From NCBI GenBank assembly GCA_020161935.1, contig JAIUNI010000001.1, positions 1,674,001-1,738,000 on the forward strand: a DNA stretch of 64,000 nt, read 5' to 3'. Below are positions 28,897 to 36,964 of this stretch, one piece after another (the first letter of the stretch is position 1; every line of letters starts with the position of its first letter). Source of the DNA: Chloroflexota bacterium. GTDB lineage: Bacteria; Chloroflexota; Anaerolineae; Aggregatilineales; Phototrophicaceae. The position numbers and the translations under genes were made by a program. The notes under the pieces were generated by a model that worked only from the letters and a program-made list of their open reading frames with translations, was not told the origin of the DNA and ran no database searches.

Positions 28897-29799
28897 ATGA
28901 ACATGACCCAACCGACGACTGAAGGTTATATTCCATTTAAGGGATATAAGACGTGGTACAAAATTGTTGGCGAAAAGGAAGAACCGGGAAAGCTACCCCT
29001 GCTGCTGCTGCACGGCGGCCCCGGCGCGTGCCACGATTATTTGTGGTCGCTGGCAGCGATGGCCGATACCGGACGGCGTGTGATTTTTTACGACCAAATC
29101 GGCTGCGGCCTCTCACAAATTGGCGAGTCCAAGCCGGAGATGTGGACGGTTGACCTATACGTGGAAGAAGTCGACGCGGTGCGGCAAGCGCTCGGCCTCG
29201 ACAAGATTCACCTGCTGGGGCAATCGTGGGGCGGGATGTTGGCGATGGAATACATGATTCGCCAGCCGAAGGGTGTTGCCAGTGTGACGATTGCCAGTTC
29301 CCCAGCGAGCATGATTCAATGGGTGGCGGAAGCGAACAAGCTGCGCGAAGAACTGCCGCCGGAAATAAATGCAACCCTGCTCAAGCACGAAGCGGCGGGA
29401 ACAACGACCGACCCCGATTATATTACGGCGATGACCGAGTTTTATAACCGCCATGTGTGCCGCGTCGTGCCGAACCCCGAATATGTGCAGCGGAGTTTCG
29501 CCAAACTGGGTGAGAACCCCGAAGTGTATAACACGATGAACGGCCCCAGCGAGTTCCATGTGGTCGGTACGCTCAAGACATGGGACATCATCAACCAGTT
29601 GGGCAAGATTAACGCGCCGACGCTGGTGACATCCGGCAAGTACGATGAGGCGACACCCTTGATCGCTGAAACGGTTCATAACGGCATTCCCGGCTCAGAA
29701 TGGGTATTATTTGAAAATAGTTCGCATATGGCGCATGTCGAAGAAGCGGATCGCTACCTACAAATCCTGAGCGCATTCATCGCCCGACACGAGCCATAG
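28897..29799 (+). CDS. Proline iminopeptidase-family alpha/beta hydrolase (S33)
   Basis: A 300-residue cytoplasmic serine peptidase likely to remove N-terminal proline or other residues from short peptides. The oxyanion motif HGGPG is at residues 39-43, nucleophile Ser110 is in GQSWGG, and Asp in SGKYDEATP and His in NSSHMAHVEE complete the triad. Length and motifs match the bacterial proline iminopeptidase/tricorn-interacting-factor F1 group. Two ATGs (28897, 28903) are possible starts behind AAAGGA. It follows the permease by 12 bases, consistent with processing imported peptides. Confidence 0.85.
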   Translation: MNMTQPTTEGYIPFKGYKTWYKIVGEKEEPGKLPLLLLHGGPGACHDYLWSLAAMADTGRRVIFYDQIGCGLSQIGESKPEMWTVDLYVEEVDAVRQALGLDKIHLLGQSWGGMLAMEYMIRQPKGVASVTIASSPASMIQWVAEANKLREELPPEINATLLKHEAAGTTTDPDYITAMTEFYNRHVCRVVPNPEYVQRSFAKLGENPEVYNTMNGPSEFHVVGTLKTWDIINQLGKINAPTLVTSGKYDEATPLIAETVHNGIPGSEWVLFENSSHMAHVEEADRYLQILSAFIARHEP

Positions 29800-29840
29800 A
29801 GACCATTTTGCGCGGTTGAAGTTGTAAGGAGTTCACCAAT

Positions 29841-30707
29841 ATGAGCAATTTTACGATTCCAAAAGATCAAAAAGCCTTTGCGTTTGATGCTAGCATTCCG
29901 CCTGTTCTCGAAATCGACAGCGGCGACACCGTTACATTTGAAACGGGTGACGCGGCCTACGAGCGCTTGTCTAAAGGTGAAACGGTCGAGGCAATTGGGC
30001 TGGAAAATTTTAACGCGGTGACTGGTCCGGTACGGGTACGCGGCGCGGAAGCAGGGGATGCGCTGAAGATTGAGATCAACGATATTCAGGTCACACGCGC
30101 ATGGTCGGTATGGCTGCCAGACTTCGGCGGTTTGGGCAAGCACACGAAAGAGGTCGGTGTAAAACCGATTCTGCTGAAAAACGAACGTGCTTATATCAGC
30201 AACCGCCTGAGCGTGGACATCAAGCCGATGATCGGCTGCATCGGTGTTGCCCCGGCGGAAGGCAAAGGTTCGACCTTTATGCCAGCCTACCCTTACGGCG
30301 GTAATATGGACTTGCGCGAGATGTCGGCGGGCGCGACGTTGTATCTGCCGGTGCAAGTGGATGGTGCGCTGCTGGCGATGGGTGATCTGCACGCGGCGAT
30401 GGGTGTGGCCGAACCAACATGGGTGAGCCTTGAAGCGGCTGGCAGCGCGACGCTGACGATCAGCGTTGAGAAGAATATGAAGTTGAAATTCCCTCGTTTA
30501 CGCATCGGCAGCAGCACCTACTGCGTAGGCATGGGCGACACGCTGGAGAAAGCCCACCAAGCGGCGCTGGACGAAGCCTACAGCCTGCTCATCAACGAGC
30601 GCGGGCTGGAACCGTTTGACGCTTATGCCTTCGCGAGCGCGGTGGTTGACATGCGACTCGGCGGGCCGGCAACAGCGATTGTGCTGGCGGTCGTACCAGA
30701 CTTCTAA
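29841..30707 (+). CDS. Acetamidase/formamidase family protein
   Basis: A 288-residue FmdA/AmdA-family amidase, which in characterised members hydrolyses formamide or acetamide to ammonia and the acid. Visible features are the EIDSGDTVTFET start, the MIGCIGVAPAEG block and NMDLREMSAGATLYLPVQ with the VDGALLAMGDLHAAMG run that is strongly conserved in this family. AAGGAG lies 9 bases before the ATG. It sits in the peptide/amine island and could release ammonia from a small amide intermediate. Confidence 0.9.
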   Translation: MSNFTIPKDQKAFAFDASIPPVLEIDSGDTVTFETGDAAYERLSKGETVEAIGLENFNAVTGPVRVRGAEAGDALKIEINDIQVTRAWSVWLPDFGGLGKHTKEVGVKPILLKNERAYISNRLSVDIKPMIGCIGVAPAEGKGSTFMPAYPYGGNMDLREMSAGATLYLPVQVDGALLAMGDLHAAMGVAEPTWVSLEAAGSATLTISVEKNMKLKFPRLRIGSSTYCVGMGDTLEKAHQAALDEAYSLLINERGLEPFDAYAFASAVVDMRLGGPATAIVLAVVPDF

Positions 30708-30765
30708 AATTGTTAAATCAATGTTAAGATCGGCTTGCATTCACTTGCAGCCTATTATCATCTTC

Positions 30766-30793
30766 CCCGCAGGTCAATTTGATCTGCGGGTTT
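30766..30793 (+). terminator. Terminator or attenuator upstream of the GS-like gene
   Basis: CCCGCAGGTC pairs with GATCTGCGGG (one G-T) over an AATTT loop, followed by TTT. It lies 23 bases before the next start, so it could attenuate that gene. Confidence 0.6.
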
Positions 30794-30815
30794 CGTTACC
30801 CACAAAGGGGGATTT

Positions 30816-32207
30816 ATGGCTGATGTTTCGGCGCGCGGGATGTTGACTCTGGATGAACTGCGCCAAAAGGTCGAAAAGGGCGAGGTTGAAACGGTCGTCG
30901 CCGTATTCACCGATTTGTACGGGCGCTTCATGGGCAAGCGGGTGACGGGCGAATTCTTCGTGGCGCAAACGGCTGAATCCGGTATGCACGCCTGTGATTA
31001 TCTGCTGACCGTCGATATGCCGATGGAGCCAATCCCCGGTTATAAATATGCCAGTTGGGAACTCGGTTACGGCGATTTCCACTGTGTTCCCGATTTGAAA
31101 ACGCTGCGGATGGCCTCATGGTTGGAAAAATCGGCGATGGTCATCTGCGATGTGTACGACGAAAAGACTAACTCGCCGGTATCCGTCGCGCCGCGCAGTA
31201 TCCTCGGCAAGCAGGTGGCGGACGCGGCAAACGCTGGCTATATGGCGCAGGGCGCTTCTGAACTGGAATACTTCATTTTTGACGAAACCTATAAAACCGC
31301 GCGTGAAAAAGATTACACGAAACTGGAATATTTCGGCGCGTATATTGAGGATTACCATATCCTGCAAGGCACACGCGAAGAAGTGCTGAACGCGGTCGTG
31401 CGGAAACAGTTGATGAACAGCGGGATTCCAGTCGAATTCAGTAAGGGTGAGTGGGGGCCGGGGCAGCACGAACTGAATATCCGGTATGCCGACGCGCTGA
31501 CGATGGCTGACCACCACAGCATCTATAAGCAAGTGTTCAAAGAGGTCGCTCATCAACTGGATTTAGCCGTCACCTTTATGGCGAAACCGGATGACCGTTA
31601 TGCTGGTTCGAGCAGCCATATCCACCTCAGCCTATGGGATTTGAACGGGCGAAATAATATTTTCAACGGTGAGAAAGAAATCGGCCCCATTCACGGTTCG
31701 GATGAGTTTCGCTGGTTCCTCGGCGGTTGGATCGCCCACACGCGCGAACTGATGCCCTTCTACGCGCCGACGATTAATTCCTACAAACGCTACCAATCCG
31801 GCTCGTGGGCACCAACCAGCCTCGCGTGGAGCTTTGACAACCGGACGGCAGGTTTCCGCGCGGTGGGACATCGCAAGTCATTACGCATCGAGTCGCGTAT
31901 CCCCGGCGCGGATGTCAATCCCTATCTGGCATATGCGGCGGCGCTGGCATCCGGCTTAGACGGCATCCGTAACAAGATTGAGCCACCGGAAATTTTTAAG
32001 GGCGATGTATACGCGGCGAAGAATTTGCCTCAGGTACCGCGAACGCTGCGTGAGGCCATCAGCGCGATGGAACGCAGCGCCTTCGCCCGCGAAGCCTTTG
32101 GCGATGATGTGATCGAACATTATTTGCACTTCTACAACACCGAACAAGCGGCGTATGATAAGGCGGTTACCACATGGGAACGCGCCCGCTACTTCGAGCA
32201 GATTTGA
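30816..32207 (+). CDS. Glutamine synthetase-family ligase (gamma-glutamyl-amine ligase type)
   Basis: A 463-residue member of the GlnA fold. Seen: the beta-grasp N-terminal part with FTDLYGRFMGKR, the metal-site blocks GASELEYFIF and GPGQHELNIRYAD, the ATP/glutamate block GSSSHIHLSLWD, and SRIPGADVNPYLAYAA near the C-terminus. The MPMEPIPGYKYASWELGYGD N-terminal region and the lack of a GlnA-type adenylylation region resemble PuuA-type gamma-glutamylamine ligases more than housekeeping GlnA. With SDR, aldehyde dehydrogenase and hydrolases downstream, a role in amine catabolism is inferred. Substrate unknown. Confidence 0.85.
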   Translation: MADVSARGMLTLDELRQKVEKGEVETVVAVFTDLYGRFMGKRVTGEFFVAQTAESGMHACDYLLTVDMPMEPIPGYKYASWELGYGDFHCVPDLKTLRMASWLEKSAMVICDVYDEKTNSPVSVAPRSILGKQVADAANAGYMAQGASELEYFIFDETYKTAREKDYTKLEYFGAYIEDYHILQGTREEVLNAVVRKQLMNSGIPVEFSKGEWGPGQHELNIRYADALTMADHHSIYKQVFKEVAHQLDLAVTFMAKPDDRYAGSSSHIHLSLWDLNGRNNIFNGEKEIGPIHGSDEFRWFLGGWIAHTRELMPFYAPTINSYKRYQSGSWAPTSLAWSFDNRTAGFRAVGHRKSLRIESRIPGADVNPYLAYAAALASGLDGIRNKIEPPEIFKGDVYAAKNLPQVPRTLREAISAMERSAFAREAFGDDVIEHYLHFYNTEQAAYDKAVTTWERARYFEQI

Positions 32208-32223
32208 TGTGGTTATTTATCCA

Positions 32224-32266
32224 ACGGACGTGCTGCATAACGTTCGTACTTAGGGAAAAGCCCTAA
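32224..32266 (+). other. Two small hairpins between the GS-like and SDR genes
   Basis: ACGGACGT/ACGTTCGT (32224-32231 with 32240-32247, one G-T) is followed by TTAGGG-AAAAG-CCCTAA (32250-32266). No T-run; possible processing or attenuation signals. Confidence 0.35.
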
Positions 32267-32285
32267 TCCATTCAGGAGTTTTGAT

Positions 32286-33059
32286 ATGCGTTTGAAAGAT
32301 AAGGTTGCACTGATTACCGGCGCTGGCAGCGGGATTGGGCGCGAAACGGCACTGCTGTTCGCGGCGGAGGGCGCGGCAGTCGTGGTCGTGGATGTGAACG
32401 ACGCGGCGGGGCAAAAAGTTGTGGGCGAAATCGAGGCGGCGGGCGGCAAGGCGGTCTATGCTCACGCCGACGTTTCCAAAGCGGCGGACTGCGAAAACAT
32501 GGTGAAGGTCGCTGAACAAACTTATGGCAAGCTGAACATTCTGTTTAACAACGCGGGTATTTCCCATGCCGATGACGATAACGCCGTGACCACCGAGGAA
32601 TCGGTGTGGGATTTGACGATGGAGATCAACGTCAAAGGCGTATTCCTCGGCTGCAAGTACGGCATTCCCGCGCTGCAACGGGCGGGTGGTGGCTCGATCA
32701 TCAACACAGCTTCGTTCGTCGCCATCCTCGGCGCGGCGACCCCGCAGTTGGCCTATACTGCCAGCAAGGGCGCGGTACTTTCCATGAGCCGCGAACTGGC
32801 GATGATCCACGCACGGCAGAATATCCGTGTGAACGCGCTTTGCCCCGGCCCGCTGCGTACCGAACTGCTGATGAAGTACCTAAACACCGAGGAAAAGAAG
32901 CAGCGCCGTTTGGTGCATATCCCGATGGGACGCTTCGGCGAGGCTAAAGAAATCGCTTACGGCGCGTTGTATTTGGCTTCCGACGAGTCCTCATTCGTAA
33001 CCGGAACCGAATTTTTGGTGGATGGTGGTATCACCGCCGCCTATGTAACACCAGAGTAA
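32286..33059 (+). CDS. Short-chain dehydrogenase/reductase
   Basis: A 257-residue NAD(P)-dependent oxidoreductase of the classical SDR family. The cofactor motif TGAGSGIG is at residues 11-18, NNAG and the catalytic Ser region precede the YTASK active site (Tyr157, Lys161), and the C-terminus has the usual FVTGTEFLVDGG. An acidic residue after the second strand (VVVDVND) favours NAD over NADP. AGGAG precedes the ATG. Within the island it could oxidise an alcohol to the aldehyde handled by the next gene. Confidence 0.93.
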   Translation: MRLKDKVALITGAGSGIGRETALLFAAEGAAVVVVDVNDAAGQKVVGEIEAAGGKAVYAHADVSKAADCENMVKVAEQTYGKLNILFNNAGISHADDDNAVTTEESVWDLTMEINVKGVFLGCKYGIPALQRAGGGSIINTASFVAILGAATPQLAYTASKGAVLSMSRELAMIHARQNIRVNALCPGPLRTELLMKYLNTEEKKQRRLVHIPMGRFGEAKEIAYGALYLASDESSFVTGTEFLVDGGITAAYVTPE

Positions 33060-33063
33060 GGAA

Positions 33064-33146
33064 ACCCCTATCCCCTGCCCCCACGTTGGCTAACTTGCGG
33101 CAAGCTCAGTTAGCCAACAGCCCGCAAGCAAGGAAAGGGGTGTTTT
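33064..33146 (+). repeat. Long inverted repeat between SDR and aldehyde dehydrogenase
   Basis: An outer ACCCCT/AGGGGT pair (33064-33069 with 33136-33141) surrounds a perfect 11-bp stem (33085-33095 with 33108-33118). An alternative TTGCGG/CCGCAA pairing is also possible. GTTTTATT follows, so it may terminate. C-rich start and G-rich end recall the 13633 element. Confidence 0.5.
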
Positions 33147-33180
33147 ATTGTAAAGAGTTCAAGAGGTTTGACACACTAAA

Positions 33181-34638
33181 ATGGTTGCAACACAAGCAGC
33201 ATTTGAAGGGTTAGCGATTGGTGGCAAGCGCATCGCCGCCAGCGACGGACGCACCGCCGCAACGACCAACCCGGCGACAGGCGAAACGATAGCACAGGTG
33301 GCGCAGGCCAACGCCGCCGATGTGGACTCCGCTGTTAAGACCGCGCACAAAACCTACAGCGAAGGCCGCTGGCACGACATGCACACGCGCGAACGCGGGC
33401 AAATCTTGCAGCGCATCGCCAACCTGATCCGCGAACGGGTCGAGTTTTTGGCACAGATCGAGTCGGCAGACGGCGGCAAGCCGATCAGTGCGGCGCGGGG
33501 TGAAATCGGCGCGGTCGCCAATACATTCGAGTATTACGCCGGTGCGGTCAACAAAATTCACGGGCAAACCATTCCGGTGAACGCCAACGGTACCCACATG
33601 ACCTTCCGCGAGCCGCTGGGGGTATGTGCGTTGATTATTCCGTGGAACTTCCCGCTGGTCATCACAGGATGGAAGGTCGCCCCTGCACTGGCGATGGGTA
33701 ACACAGTCGTCGTGAAACCCGCCAGCGCCACACCCTTGAGCGCGTTGGCATTGGCTGATCTGGCGCTCGAAGCCGGACTGCCGGAAGGCGTATTGAACGT
33801 GATTACCGGTTCGGGCAGCGTGGCGGGTAATGCACTGGCAACCCACCCGCTCGTCCGCAAAATCTCCTTCACGGGTTCGACGGAAGTTGGCACAGGGGTG
33901 ATGAAGCAAGCGGCAGACGGCATTAAACGTGTGTCGCTGGAACTCGGCGGCAAGTCGGCGAACATCGTGTTTGCGGACGCGCGGATTGATTCGTGTGTCG
34001 CGTCATCGTTGTGGTCGGTGTATGACAACGCGGGACAAGACTGCTGTTCACGCAGCCGCTTCTTGGTCGAGCGCCCGATTTATGACGAGTTCGTGGAAAA
34101 GTTCGTCAACGCGGCGAAGGCGATTAAGGTTGGCCTGACGAACGACGAAAGCACCGAAATGGGACCGCTGATTACCGCCTCGCACCGCGAGAGTGTGGTC
34201 AACTACATCCACATCGGTGACGAAGAAGGCGCGAAACGGCTGTGCGGTGGGGACATTCCAAATGGGGCGCTGGGGAACGGCAATTATCTGACACCCGCCG
34301 TTTACAGCAACGTCACCAGCGACATGCGGATCATGCAGGAAGAAGTGTTCGGGCCGGTCGTGGGGATTATGCCCTTTGAGGGTGAGGCTGAGGCCATCCG
34401 CTTCGCCAACGACTCGCCCTATGGCCTGTCAGGGTCGCTGTGGACACGCGACATCGGGCGGGCGCTGCGGGTAGCACGGTCTATCGAAACGGGGATGCTC
34501 TCGATCAACAGCAGCAGCAGCGTACACATCGAAGCGCCGTTCGGCGGTATGAAGCAGAGTGGCATCGGGCGTGAGCAAGGCATGACGGCGCTCGAACACT
34601 ACAGCGAACTCAAGTCGGTCTTCATCGCGAACGACTAA
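33181..34638 (+). CDS. NAD(P)-dependent aldehyde dehydrogenase
   Basis: A 485-residue member of the ALDH superfamily that oxidises an aldehyde to the acid. It shows IIPWNFPLVITGWKVAPAL, the FTGSTEVG Rossmann-type motif, LELGGKSANIVF with the general-base glutamate, and the nucleophile Cys288 in GQDCCSRSR. EEVFGPVVGIMPF and SPYGLSGSLWT follow. It is closest in style to betaine/gamma-aminobutyraldehyde-type dehydrogenases. A strong terminator closes the transcript 13 bases past the stop. Confidence 0.94.
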   Translation: MVATQAAFEGLAIGGKRIAASDGRTAATTNPATGETIAQVAQANAADVDSAVKTAHKTYSEGRWHDMHTRERGQILQRIANLIRERVEFLAQIESADGGKPISAARGEIGAVANTFEYYAGAVNKIHGQTIPVNANGTHMTFREPLGVCALIIPWNFPLVITGWKVAPALAMGNTVVVKPASATPLSALALADLALEAGLPEGVLNVITGSGSVAGNALATHPLVRKISFTGSTEVGTGVMKQAADGIKRVSLELGGKSANIVFADARIDSCVASSLWSVYDNAGQDCCSRSRFLVERPIYDEFVEKFVNAAKAIKVGLTNDESTEMGPLITASHRESVVNYIHIGDEEGAKRLCGGDIPNGALGNGNYLTPAVYSNVTSDMRIMQEEVFGPVVGIMPFEGEAEAIRFANDSPYGLSGSLWTRDIGRALRVARSIETGMLSINSSSSVHIEAPFGGMKQSGIGREQGMTALEHYSELKSVFIAND

Positions 34639-34650
34639 GCTAGATTTGAT

Positions 34651-34682
34651 AAAGAGCGAGGCAGAAGTGTCTCGCTCTTTTT
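34651..34682 (+). terminator. Rho-independent terminator after aldehyde dehydrogenase
   Basis: AAAGAGCGAG/CTCGCTCTTT, a perfect 10-bp stem with a 10-base loop, ending in a run of T residues. Confidence 0.85.
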
Positions 34683-34729
34683 AGTTTCGAACATTTTTAA
34701 CCTAGAAAGCTATCAAAGGATAAGAGTTT

Positions 34730-35728
34730 ATGTCGATGGATAGTTTTCTCGAAACAAAAGATTGCACCTCTGCGGTTGAATTCCTAGAGTATCTTCAGCT
34801 ACGGAATCCCCGGTGGCTACCTCCAAATACAACAGAAGTTCCCTGGGTATTTAGAGGGCAGCGAGATGCTAGTTGGCCTCTTCTTCCTAGTGCATTACGT
34901 CCAGATGATAAAAAACCAAGATGGCAACTTGAATGGTTCAAGCAATTTAGGGATAAAGAACGCAGCAAATTTGAACAATTTCTAAATAACGAGTATAGAA
35001 ATGCTATAAAGACCTTAGATTTAGATATTACTCGTGCAGTCGACTTACTTTTACAAGTTGGAGCAGAAATCAAAATTGTTGAAGACTTCATAATATTAGC
35101 TGATAAAGTAGGGCATCCGATTCCACAAAATGCACAGCCAGAAAAAGTTCGCAGGCCATATTCTTCAAGTAGTCTTATGTTCGAAGTAGGTATACATGAG
35201 ATGAACCAAGTTAAAGAATTTGCTTTTAAGCCTCATAGCATTGAACAAGCACTAGCACAACATCATGGTATTCCTACAAGAGCGCTTGATTGGTCATTTG
35301 CATCTTATGTTGGTGCATTTTTCGCCGCTGAAGAATATGTATTAAACAAAACTCAGGGTAGCGATTTAATGGCTGTTTGGGCAATAAAATATACAGAATT
35401 AAATGAACAAAGTAATCTAGAAGTCATTACTCAACCGCGAGCACAAATCAGCTATTTGAATGCTCAATCTGGACTTTTTATTTATGACAAGACTGCAAAC
35501 CGACACTTTCTAGAAAATGGACAATGGAGAACATTTAAAGAAGCATTGCAGAGCCCTAATTACTCTGGCCCAATCCTACGTAATGTAACCTTACCAGTTA
35601 GTGAAGCACACGAGTTATTGCGATTATTATCAGCAGAGAATATTACTCGATCACATTTGATGCCCTCATTTGACTCTATTGCAAAAACAGTAGAATTAAA
35701 CAGTCTAATTGCAGCTGCAAAACTTTAA
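34730..35728 (+). CDS. FRG-domain protein, AT-rich, probably acquired
   Basis: A 332-residue protein with the FRG domain (named for its Phe-Arg-Gly motif), seen here as WVFRGQRDASWPLLPSALR with FRG at residues 41-43. The downstream block QHHGIPTRALDWSF (about 177-190) and SYVGAFFAAEE are also characteristic. The biochemical function of the domain is not established. Base composition is clearly AT-richer than every neighbour, with many AAA/TTA/ATA codons. It sits between a strong terminator and the M20 gene, whose frame begins at the next base. AAAGGA precedes the ATG; an ATG at 34736 is an alternative. Confidence 0.85.
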   Translation: MSMDSFLETKDCTSAVEFLEYLQLRNPRWLPPNTTEVPWVFRGQRDASWPLLPSALRPDDKKPRWQLEWFKQFRDKERSKFEQFLNNEYRNAIKTLDLDITRAVDLLLQVGAEIKIVEDFIILADKVGHPIPQNAQPEKVRRPYSSSSLMFEVGIHEMNQVKEFAFKPHSIEQALAQHHGIPTRALDWSFASYVGAFFAAEEYVLNKTQGSDLMAVWAIKYTELNEQSNLEVITQPRAQISYLNAQSGLFIYDKTANRHFLENGQWRTFKEALQSPNYSGPILRNVTLPVSEAHELLRLLSAENITRSHLMPSFDSIAKTVELNSLIAAAKL

Positions 35729-35737
35729 GTGGAAACA

Positions 35738-36895
35738 ATGATTACACAACCTATCCTCAACTACCTCACGCCGAGGCTTGACAGCTACATCGCGGAACTG
35801 ACGACACTTTCGGGCATCGACTCGTATTCACATGACCGCGAGGATGTGAACCGCGTCGTCGATTGGCTGCAAGAGCGGCTGACCAAGCTCGATTTTACGA
35901 TTGAACGGCATGTCGAACGCAAGGCGGGGGATAATTTACTCGCGATCCGCAAAGGCAGCGGACAGGGGCGCGTGCTGCTGGTTGGCCACAGCGATACGGT
36001 GTTCCCGCGTGGAACAGCCGCCCAACGGCCTGTAACGATCAATGGCGATATGCTGCTTGGCCCCGGCACCTGCGACATGAAGGCCGGACTGCTGACAGGC
36101 ATCTACGCGGTGGAAGCGCTGGACAGCATCGGCTTCACCGACTACGAGGAACTCAGCTTCCTAATCGTATCCGACGAGGAGATTGACGAGCGTTACTCGA
36201 TCCCGCTCATTCGTAGCGCCAGCCGTGGCAAAGACGCGGTGCTGACACTGGAAGCGGCACGGGCGAACGGCGACATTGTGACGGCGCGGAAAGGGGTGCG
36301 GTCGTTCGTGGTAGAGGCGTTCGGCAAAGCGGCGCATTCGGGGGTCGAGCCAGAGAAAGGCCGCAGTGCTATTCTCGCCCTCGCCCATCAAATCATCGCA
36401 CTGCACGATCTGAATGACTACACGAATGGGGTTTCGGTCAATGTGGGGGTGATCGAAGGTGGGCGGGCGCGAAACATCGTGGCTGACCACGCCAGCATGA
36501 AGTTCGAGGCGCGGGCATATGATTACGCACATCTCAACGCAACCACCGATGCTATCCTAAAGCTGTTCGCGCAGCCGCTGAACGAAGTCACATTCAAAAT
36601 CAGCTACGAGGATGTTCACCCGCCGATGCCACGCACCGCGACGATTGAACAGCTAGAAGCCGTGACCAAGCGCCTCGCCAACGAACTCGGTTTCGAGGTG
36701 AAGGGCGCAAGCACAGGCGGCGCGGCAGACGCAGCTTTCGCGGCGGATGAGGGCGTACCGGTGCTGGACGGACTCGGGCCAGTGGGCGGGCTTGACCACA
36801 GCCCCGACGAGTACATCCTCGTGAGCAGCATCGTGCCACGTACGGCCCTGCTCGCGCGGCTTGTGATGGCTATCGTCAAAGGCGAAACTTCGTAG
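35738..36895 (+). CDS. M20 metallopeptidase, carboxypeptidase G2-like
   Basis: A 385-residue zinc peptidase of the CPG2/ArgE-type M20A family. Metal ligands are visible in LVGHSDTVFP (His), GPGTCDMKAG (Asp) and VSDEEIDE (general base and ligand Glu); the dimerisation/lid domain carries SGVEPEKGRSAI. Close to glutamate carboxypeptidases, which cleave C-terminal glutamate. The reading frame is open from a GTG touching the FRG stop, but the ATG at 35738 is the likelier start. No clear ribosome site, perhaps a result of the adjacent insertion. Confidence 0.9.
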   Translation: MITQPILNYLTPRLDSYIAELTTLSGIDSYSHDREDVNRVVDWLQERLTKLDFTIERHVERKAGDNLLAIRKGSGQGRVLLVGHSDTVFPRGTAAQRPVTINGDMLLGPGTCDMKAGLLTGIYAVEALDSIGFTDYEELSFLIVSDEEIDERYSIPLIRSASRGKDAVLTLEAARANGDIVTARKGVRSFVVEAFGKAAHSGVEPEKGRSAILALAHQIIALHDLNDYTNGVSVNVGVIEGGRARNIVADHASMKFEARAYDYAHLNATTDAILKLFAQPLNEVTFKISYEDVHPPMPRTATIEQLEAVTKRLANELGFEVKGASTGGAADAAFAADEGVPVLDGLGPVGGLDHSPDEYILVSSIVPRTALLARLVMAIVKGETS

Positions 36896-36964
36896 TATCG
36901 TTGACCGATCTTCACGCTCGATCACCATGAAGCAGCGTTCAAATTCGATAAGGGGAATTCACAT

